Assembly (NCBI GenBank): GCA_001949185.1
Contig: BDGG01000008.1
Span: forward strand, 1,937,576 to 2,001,575
Source of the DNA: Ramazzottius varieornatus
Lineage: Eukaryota > Tardigrada > Eutardigrada > Parachela > Ramazzottiidae
DNA length: 64,000 nucleotides
Direction: 5' to 3'
Below the pieces are notes generated by a model. The model did no database searches. It saw only the letters and a program-made list of their open reading frames with translations, and was not told where the DNA came from. This document shows positions 55,776 through 64,000 of this stretch, piece by piece. Every line of letters begins with the position of its first letter. The stretch's first letter is position 1. Made by a program: the position numbers and the translations under genes.

Positions 55776-57296
55776 GGTGCATGCCCTAAGGCGCGCTCAC
55801 AAGTTGGACAGTCATGCACCACGTATCATTACACAATGCTTTGTTATTCTTAATTTATATATACTGTTATCTGTTGGTTTTTTGTCCGGTCAATTTCTCG
55901 GAGATGGCTGAACCAAAAAAAGGTAGGAATTTGCAGCCATATAGTACTGATCTCAACAGGATTGGTGACGGAGCGCTTTATCTACTTTTCCTCATTCCGG
56001 ATTTTTTATAAACTCTTTATCAACTTTCATACTTTCTGGCTGTTATGCACAGTCACGAAGCAGTTTTTTTGAGTCAAATCTGTTTCAGTGTCAGGTATCC
56101 AGTCTTCCTATCAGTCCATTGGATACTTCGTTTATACTTGAAAACCTGTTGTGGTAAATGTGACGGAAAAATTAAAAGGAACTGGAATGATGGAAAACAG
56201 GCCAAAAGCTTGCACAGTGGATTCAGTGATATGTACACTTCTGGTAGGATTCTTTCGTACAAATCCATATTTTGGAATGTCACACCAGACTGAATTTTGA
56301 AGTAATATTTTAGTAGTTTGAGACTGAGGTCTGATATTTTATTATTAAAATAATCCGTATCCGTCCATCATCCGTATTAAAATATATTTCAATGAGAGTA
56401 ACGCTACCGTTGCTTCGAAAAACCGGTTGATTTGCTGAATTTGGCGCTTGTGCGCTAGTTATGTGGTCTGCGACCACGCCTAGCAAAGTGCATAACATCC
56501 CAACGATGGCCCTACACGCGTGCAGTAGGGCTATCGTGAATGCATACGCTTACATCATGCACCTACATACGGTGTGGCACAGCAACCTGCCATGTCACAG
56601 AGTGCAGGATGCAAGATCTAATACGGGCACTGGTAGTGCAGACGACAGTTTTCTCGTCTATCCTTTTTCGTTATTTGAAAAGTACTATCAGCTTGTCAGC
56701 GTCAGGTCAAACATCATACTCTCTTCGGGCGACTATTTAGCAGAGTGTTTTGCTGATGAGGATGGTTATGAGATTGGGTGCCACGACCTGCCGTTGAGTT
56801 CTCCAATATCAAAAAAACTAATTTTAATACCAAACTCACAGGAGTGTTACTATTGTAATATTTTATTAGGTCAGGCGGAGGTTTTACTATAGCAATTCCA
56901 AATTAGTAAGACTTCGGTGGACGGCCGATGTTTATCTTTATTATATTAGATGTCATTATCCCATACTAGAACATCACTACTACTGTGATATCTGTAGCTT
57001 CATCGTTTTGATTGATTGATTTGCCATGTCCTGGCGTTCGTGATCGCAATGGTACTTCGATAGTTTCCCGAAGACGCTCTGCCAAAAAAGTCAGCTTTCT
57101 TGGCCGATCTTGATTCGGGAATCTTCGCGCATGTGAAATGTGTCGACGAAGATTGAGAGGGAACGAAGAGCGGATGTCGGAAAAGCACCACGCTGTCACT
57201 CGTTAGGAAAGTTACGCATAGCAAAGTAAAAATTGGACGTGTTACGTCACGCACAAGACAGGCTGACCCAGTGTACAACCGTGCTTCACCGTACTA

Positions 57297-57465
57297 CAGT
57301 GTACGACAAAATCAACCGCTAAAAATGGTCGTAACACTCCAGCTGGAGCTTACTTACCCCTCAGCCAATGAGAATTAGGCTTTGCTGTATGCGCAAATTT
57401 TATTGGCTTTAGCCATCTGGGTCCATCCAACACCCATTTTTAACGGTTTATTTTGTCGTACACTG
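57297..57465. mobile_element. Tc1/mariner-type MITE, CAGTG ends, TA target
   Basis: CAGTGTACGACAAAAT at the left matches the reverse complement of the right end. The inverted repeats run about 30 bp, through ACCGCTAAAAATGG / ACCGTTAAAAATGG. TA dinucleotides flank both ends (57295-57296, 57466-57467). There is no ORF inside. Confidence 0.75.
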
Positions 57466-58257
57466 TAACGTCATATTTTCGCCCGCACGACCTGCCAAGT
57501 TTCTATTTGGGAGCATACGAGTATTACGTAAGCAAGGAGCAAGGGGGTGGTGGTATCCCAAATCTTATATGGATTTACACCGCTAGGTGTACCAATCTAC
57601 ATTTACAGCTTCTCGTAATGAGCGTTGTGAGTAGTTCTTAGGCTGACGTAACTGGCGGTTTTTGAGAAAAAGCGGGGAAGGATACAGTGTTCGAGCGGTT
57701 TCAAGCGCGGTTGCCATGTGTACGAAGAAGTAAGGTTGAGAGAAAGGAAGAACGTCTCATGCTGTATGCGTGACAAGCGGAAGATCGGTTTACTGTTTTG
57801 GTTCTGTTCTTCCCACTCACCCTCCCGTTTTTCTGTTGATGGTTTTTCGGTTTAGCATAATTGACGGTTAAATTATTCCTGTTCGGTGCTGCGATTATTT
57901 ATGTAGTTCGAGATTAGTGTTGTTAGCGATAGAATCTGTACCGGCGAATTAATAGTTTACACTTTGATGTTAGTTCCCTATCGATAAGTTCTCTCTTGTG
58001 TGGCCTTAACGATAATTGTGTGGTTTGATGCTGACCTGTGTGGTTAGAAGTTGACCTGTGTGGTTATGCAAAATAAAGAGGGGGTACGACGCGAAATCAG
58101 TGTGGTGGAGTATTCTGCCCAGCTCAGCCGAGTTCCTGCTCTCAGTTACCCCATACGAGCTCGGATCGTGATAGTTCATGTGTAATCCATCAATGAAGAG
58201 AGTAACTGTAAACGCCCGTTATATAAAAGCCAGTTGATTGTTTGGATGTGCTTACGG

Positions 58258-58290
58258 AGAGGGGGTAGGGGGTAGGGGGTACAGGCTCCT
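58258..58290 (+). other. G-rich tract (three G5 runs)
   Basis: Three runs of five G separated by TA are followed by GTACAGG. It could form a G-quadruplex with a nearby GG or GAGAG run, but only three full-length tracts are present. Confidence 0.5.
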
Positions 58291-59801
58291 AACATCGGAT
58301 GCTGACGTAATACTAGTATGCTCCCTTTTCTATTGGCATCCAGCCATTTGTTAGAAATTTCCATGACATTTCGTGGAAATGTCCCCCTGAAATGTCATCC
58401 ACAATGTCACAGGAATACTCTATTCAGTCTGAGCAAGCCATGCTCCACATTACTGGCGAACTTAGCTATGTGCCGGGTTAGGGGTTTCCTAGTTATTGTA
58501 TTAATAGGGATGTCTGTAACAAATCAGAAGTAAAACAGGGCTTCGATAGGGGTGCCTGTAGCCAAACGGGCTTTCGCCTATAGCCATTTCCTCATGAAAA
58601 TATTGATAGAACAGACAAGCTGATACGAAACCCAAGCGGCGCAAGTAATTCAGTTAGCGCAGAGGCCTCGATCCACCCACTCCTTGCACTAATCATGTGA
58701 GGTTGAGACTCGTTACGCGAAGCAAGCGGTTTGCGTAACTTCTCCAGAAGGTTTTGCAGAACCTCCCTTCTTTCTCGTGGACCAGTTTGAAACGAGATAT
58801 CAAATCAAACTAAATCTTTGTTTAGACTGAGTAATGGAAACAGGAGGTTTCAGTTTCAACTGCTCAAAGCTGAGACCTGTCAGAAACCGCGTATAATTTG
58901 GTTAGAATAGTCACAGTTGAAGGTGTAGTGGAGATAACAAAGTGGTGTAAGCTACAGTTGGAGCCGGAGAGCTTACTTTGATAGAGTCACAGTCAAGCTG
59001 TTAGTCTTATGGAGAACCAATGAAGACACCATCATCAAATTTACCGAAAAATCTTACGATAAAGACCTCCCGCAAAGCTACTACTGGCTGAGTTCAGGAC
59101 AAAACTCACGTAAACCCAAAATCACGTCTGCAAATGTTTTTTTACACCGGAGAAGTTCACCGAACAAGTCATCACAATCTCCGGTGTTCCCATCCAAGAG
59201 TTTGGCCAACTCGAAGCCATCCCAACACAACCCTTCTGGACATCCCCACTGACCCCGATACAGGAGCCCAGAAGCAGTAGCTTAAGGAGCAATAAAATTC
59301 ATAAAATAACTCATCAGCAATAAAATTCCATAACTCCTCATTTTTGCTCCACATTCCACTTTCGCATCTCCTTCCGCATCTAAATTACCACTTCCTGAGG
59401 TCTAATCAAAACTTAAAACGAACTATCAGGTCGGGTCAGTATGACTCAACGTTTTTTCGAAGTACGACTTCAAAAAATCGTATCTTCGTACAAGATCGGA
59501 TTTTCGATCAGGATTCCTTCTGTGAAATAGGGCACGCTGCGGTCTTCGAGCGCTCGCGTGAAAGTTTCGATTCAGAAACGGTTGTGGTTACCTTCGCTTC
59601 TTGAAAATTTTGATACCGTCTACAAGAAATCATTTTGCGGCCCACTAAAGCAGTAGGAATCATACAGTAATCAAGCAATAAGAGCCTAAGGGCCGTGCTA
59701 TCAATTATCAAACAGCTGTTTTGTTTCAGTTTGAGAAACCTTGGCTGAGGATATAGCTAGGTTGAAGTTCATTGATCAAGCGAGGAAAAATAGCGAAAAA
59801 A

Positions 59802-59830
59802 GTGTCACCCCGATGTACTCGGGGTGACAC
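59802..59830. repeat. Perfect 12-bp-stem hairpin
   Basis: GTGTCACCCCGA and TCGGGGTGACAC are perfectly complementary around a 5-nt TGTAC loop, preceded by an A-rich run. It is isolated from any recognised gene. It could be a structural RNA piece or an old terminal repeat; the role is unknown. Confidence 0.7.
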
Positions 59831-61517
59831 CTGTTTCGTACGCCGAAAAGTGCGACGTATCGCCCGGTATCTTGCAAAACTGTCTTTAGCTTGTAGCCCA
59901 TGCTACGTGGTACAGCACAGAGACCAGTTTTGCGAAAGAAGTAACTAGATTTGACGTAAAAACATTGCGGACGAGCCCTGGTTAGAAGTAAGCGCCCTTC
60001 ATGCTTTTCTCTTTCCATTTCTAATAAAAAATGGGGTCTCTGAGCTCGCTAACGAGACCGTTGCAGCTCAGAGGAACAGGTGGAAATCTGATGCGCCAAG
60101 CCATCACTTCCGCCTTGGTCTCATACACAGACTGTGTCCCACCTCTAGTTGCATCGACGACACCCACCGATGCGTTCAGACGATCCCAAACTGCCCAAAT
60201 AAAACTATACTCGTCCCTTATTTCCGCTCATCACGTTATGTTTATTAACCAGATTTACGCGCCAAACGGACTAAAGGTTTTGCGCCAAACAACCGAAAGC
60301 CGTTGAAAATTTCATGGTGCATACGAAAAAGAAAACGAAGGCGTCGGTCAGGGCTGTGTCAGAATGAGCCAAGGTCGTGCTTGTCTTTTGCCACACGCCT
60401 TTCAACCTGACTGATTTTGGTTGATGCGTCAAAAGGCAAGCGACAAAAGCCGCTGACCCCTTGGCTGTTCGGTTTGTTCCCCACCCTGACTGGGGTGGTT
60501 GCCCAGACTGACAAATTTTACGCTAACTCTCGATCAGCCGAATTTTCTTTTCACTCCACCCAGAAGCTCACATAGCCAACTCTTCCGATCTCGCAGCCTC
60601 GGTCTCGAAGAACCGGCCATTTGCCCAAAAACTTTACTCACGCCCCAGCTCTTCATAAAGTAGGTTCGCCACACTCTCCGCAAGTCCGCCATCGATGTGG
60701 GTCGCATTTCAGCCCACCTCTTTCGGCGTGATGGCCCCACTAATGCCTCCACTACCGGGGTATCAATACCTTCCTCGAAACGTCAAGGTAACCGAACGAC
60801 TGACTGCTACCGTCGCTACTTAGACGAGAAGCACCGCACGTACTGTGGCTACAACTTCGTGAACACGCTTGGTCGATGTCCCCTTTAACCTCGGCCTAAC
60901 GATACCATTCTCGTTCCACTCAGAGTATCGCGGATGGGCGTCCCTACCCATGTCTGCGCTACTCTTCTCTTGAGGTCCCTGGAGCTTTGAAAATGACGCA
61001 TGTTTACTGCTGTTGTCATTAGCCTCGCTCAATAGTTCTCCGCACTAGTTTCGCAATAAACCCATACCCCTTGAGTCCTTGGTCACCGGTATTCAACTTG
61101 CCGCGAGGTTAGGAGAAAACCAAGAATCTTACGGTAATTCCATCTTGAGTGAATACTAAATACCTTCGATAGCAGATCGATTAGGAGGGGGCGACAGTTA
61201 GTAAGTTGCATCATGCGGAGAAAAATTGCCTCGAATCATTTTAAGATCAATAGCACCATTAGACCACTTACAGTAACGCCAAGGTAAGGTGATCATGCAC
61301 TGATAATGCACCGTAAAGAGCTGATCAATCACGCAGGCACAATCTCGATGAAGGAAAAAATGGCACTGTTTTACGGGATTAATGCTTTCGTGACTTGAAC
61401 GGTGGCATTTAATTTCTCGATTTATCGATGCCCCTTGCAGTTGGCGTTCTCAGGTTTGCTTTCCTGCATAAAGCTCGAGCCACACCGGTTGTCTTTTTTT
61501 TGGTGCGGCCGAAAACC

Positions 61518-64000
61518 ATGAGACTCACGTTTGTTCTTTATCTTTCCGTCTTGACCCCGAACGGGAGCAACGCTAGTGATAAAGTCCTCACCATCTGCTC
61601 CATAATTGAACGCGGAAGCAGGGTTTTACTGGCTGATTATGACCGGTTGGGGGCTTCGCTGGACTTGGCGATTACCACAGCAAACACGGAAATCCTACCA
61701 GACGGCGTCACCTTTACCTTGGTGTACAAAGACGGCGGGCGTATATGCGCGCCGAAAAGTTCAACCATCGGCCGCATTGTAGAATGGATACAAGAAAACG
61801 TGACATGCCACATCTACATTGGACCAGGTTTGTCCGTCGCTGCCTTGATTAATATTAACCTCTCGCAACTGTCACAATCATTCAATGCCGCGAAGACGTT
61901 GTAAAGATTAGCGCATGAGCAGAACGCCGTAAGCCAAGTGGCCTGAATTTTTGCGCGGCCTGATACGGATATCCGGTCACTGTACTATGTGATGTCATTG
62001 TAGCCATGTGATAATAATACAAGGCCTAAAAAATGGGTGTGCACGATATCCGTAGGCTACGGTACTGTGTTTCGCCGTTGGATTGATGATCGGATTTCAT
62101 CCCGGGCCGGGTTGCGGTGACCAAACGCGAGATTTATCGAGTTTCAATATCTGGCTTGACGAAAAAACATTAATGAGTAGAAATAGCGGTCGAACTGACA
62201 CCGCTTAGCGTTTGGTACTGCACATGCACACGTAAAGCACTAAATCGACCTCTTTTTCGAAGGTTGCAGCGAGGCGGTTCTGGACCTGTATCAAGTGGCC
62301 GAGCACAACAACATACCTTTGATTGGCATCCCCGGAGCGCACACGTCATCACGCTCGGGACTCCCGCGATCGACCTTCAAGAACTTAATACGAACCACCT
62401 ACACGTTTGTTGGTAAAAGGTCTTAACCTTTCTGAAGCGTCGTTATTCGATCCGAACCCGAACCCGAACCCGAAGACCTTTGACATGTCTGTCTTTCCAG
62501 ACCTGGGAAAAGCCGTGAAAACCTTTATGGACAACTTCAACTACACCCACAACACCATAATCATCAACACGGATAGTTATTTCTACGCGGAGATGGGCGA
62601 CAACTTTCGTAATCAATTCCGAAATCAGCATCAGGACGAAAGGAAGAAGACTACGTTCGTCGAGTTTGCCCACGACCAGATGCCAGCTAAGTGGACAGTT
62701 CAAGATTTCTACGGTCAGCTACTACGGGATGCCAACGAAACATCCAGAGGTTTGTTCACGAAATCATCTCCGGTCACTTGAGTCCATTCCTCTCAATCGG
62801 CTCTGTACCAGCAAAGTTCTTGGTTGCAGTCATTCTTCTGTTCGCAAACGCATCCGTTGTGCGAAATATTATGGTATGTGCACGGGCCTCAATTGTTGGG
62901 CGGGACAGAAGTGTTGGACACCCGTTTATTTAGTCAGCCAGAAGAAAGAATTTTTTGATTCTTTCCCATTAGTTGAATAACTTTAGGAAAGTGCTCCGCA
63001 CACCACCGAAAATCACCATTGTCTCCGCACACCACCTCTCACCACCGGAGTCTGGACGTACCACCTTTCAAAGAACTGCAAAGAACTGCGGAACTGGTTC
63101 TTAGACTGTTTCAATAGTAAAAATATGGGGAGACCTGGTATCAGAGTGGAATATCGAAGCCCGGTTTCTATTACCAGAGAGTTAGCGGTGTTCTAGCAAG
63201 TTCAGAGAACAGGAAGGGCTCATGATCCTAATGATCCCGCTGCTGATAAACACTTCTTGCCACGTGTAATCACGATAGAAAGGTGATCTAACTTTCCTTT
63301 CTGAGAGTAAGTAATGCAAACCAATCTGGCTTAGAAAGGTGCTCGAAGTCCTTGGTGGTGGCACTTAGTTAGAAAGTTGTGTACGGAGTAAACGGTGGTA
63401 ATGATTTGGAATTGAAAGGTGGTATTAGGATACTATGGTGGTGAAAGGAGGTGTGCAGAGCCTTCCCCATAACTTTATGATTTACAGTACACTGTAAGTA
63501 GGTGTACGCGTGTACATCAGTTGAGTCAGTCGAACAAGTAAACGCCGAAAAAAAAACCAGGTGTCCAACAACTGTGTCCCGTCCGGGAACTGGGGTCGCA
63601 AGTGTACTGCATCCTAAAAGCATTAAATTGAAGTTAATAAGAGTACACCGGGGCATCTGTTCCGTTGACATCTAGGTGACTGCGTATTCTCTCGGAATGG
63701 CCAACGGCGAGCACGTAAGGAAAAGTCTAGCTATCGATATTTCTCCGAGATGCTCTGATTTAATTGTGTGTATGGGTTTACATTTGCGTCGAGCTGTTCA
63801 AGAGCCGAATCTGGGGTGACTTCACATGGCAGAATGGCGATGAGAGCAACATGGTTCGTCCGACACGTCAAATTATCCAGAAGGAACTTCCGACTAAGAA
63901 CGATGTATTTGCAGGAAGCCCGGGAAGCATATCACTCCCTCATCGTTATTGCAATGGCTGAAGTTGTCGGTCCGCAGATGGAAGGGTTCTCAAGAGTTAT
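61518..64000 (+). CDS. Natriuretic-peptide-receptor-like guanylyl cyclase, extracellular part (cut by window end)
   Basis: Proposed exons: 61518-61827, 62263-62408, 62476-62749, 62830-62873, 63676-63714, about 63770-63853, and 63915 onward past the window. The start encodes a signal-peptide-like MRLTFVLYLSVLTP. The exons build an ANF-receptor (periplasmic-binding-like) ligand domain: LADYDRLGASLDLAI, the split GPG|CSEAVLDLYQVAEHNN, IPLIGIPGAH, VKTFMDNFNYTHNTIII, VILLFANASVVRNIM, AYSLGMANGEH, ELFKSRIWGDFTWQNGD and EAREAYHSLIVIAMAEVVGP. The family has a membrane span, a kinase-homology domain and a cyclase domain downstream, expected beyond 64000. The last three exons fit the family well, but the acceptor before the WGDFTW exon is unclear. 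Several donors are weak (GTTTGT, GTTGGT, GTTCGT). Confidence 0.7.

Larger units (their letters stand above)
53682..61517. other. Long gene-poor interval
   Basis: No gene is well supported in this 7.8 kb. Two MITE-type elements (54747-54922, 57297-57465), a G-rich tract near 58258-58280 and a strong hairpin (59802-59830) are listed separately. A 143-codon plus-strand ORF at 56461-56892 and a minus-strand ORF at 55218-55775 are the longest open stretches; neither has a secure family. Confidence 0.45.

Noticed and set aside
56461-56892. 143-codon plus-strand ORF with ATG
   Set aside because: It reads as plausible protein but has no recognised family and no neighbour exons; left as unassigned within the gene-poor interval.
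1-64000. CRISPR arrays, operons, ribosome binding sites
   Set aside because: The window is eukaryotic; no array-like spaced repeats were seen and prokaryotic signals do not apply.

Overview
This window is animal nuclear DNA. Genes are split into many small exons with GT-AG introns, mostly 50-150 bp, and the products are animal-specific (class A and class C GPCRs, POGLUT1, GPR155/LYCHOS, a fatty-acid-binding protein, a receptor guanylyl cyclase ectodomain). Compact introns, moderate GC, many GPCRs and short inverted-repeat elements suggest a small-genome ecdysozoan; a tardigrade is my best guess, but that is inference. Exon boundaries were found by eye from frame continuity, splice signals and remembered family similarity. 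No search was run.

Layout, left to right: (1) 325-3844 +, a 12-exon GPR155/LYCHOS-like protein without its DEP tail. (2) 7628-9422 +, an aminergic GPCR resembling histamine H2 receptors. (3) 11336-14579 - and 15937-19458 -, a tandem pair of GPR158-like class C receptors with nearly matching exon structure; the second has one exon junction that does not keep frame. (4) 20111-22559 -, tyrosyl-DNA phosphodiesterase 1 with an added N-terminal PBZ zinc finger, head to head with a small unknown two-exon gene (22916-23226 +). (5) 23369-25199 -, a disrupted charged-protein coding region. (6) 26018-26734 + and 27462-28157 -, two convergent secreted DOMON-only proteins with a Harbinger-like MITE between them. 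(7) 28691-30312 -, POGLUT1/Rumi. (8) 30401-32034, repeats. (9) 32340-33016 -, FABP. (10) 33827-35787, two inverted tRNA-Val(AAC) genes with a MITE. (11) 36129-37012 +, a DHFR-family protein. (12) 37013-42075, no recognised gene, but a 0.6-kb foldback repeat. (13) 42076-43354 +, an orphan GPCR. (14) 43843-46825 -, a PH/coiled-coil protein resembling the N-terminal half of OSBP. (15) 46826-50652, repeats and a possible small membrane protein. (16) 50653-52005 +, a peptide-receptor-like GPCR. (17) 52317-53681 -, an intronless SLC35G1-like transporter. (18) 53682-61517, mostly noncoding with MITEs. (19) 61518 to the window end +, the extracellular domain of a natriuretic-peptide-receptor-like guanylyl cyclase, cut by the window edge.

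The genes do not form one pathway. Five are GPCRs or GPCR-like, one is a receptor cyclase, and the rest are housekeeping (DNA repair, O-glucosylation, lipid binding, folate-type reductase, transport). The most notable points are the PBZ-TDP1 fusion, the class C receptor tandem with a broken splice frame, the DHFR that appears to lack its folate-binding arginine, the convergent DOMON pair, and a nested MITE whose empty site is visible in a second copy of its host repeat.
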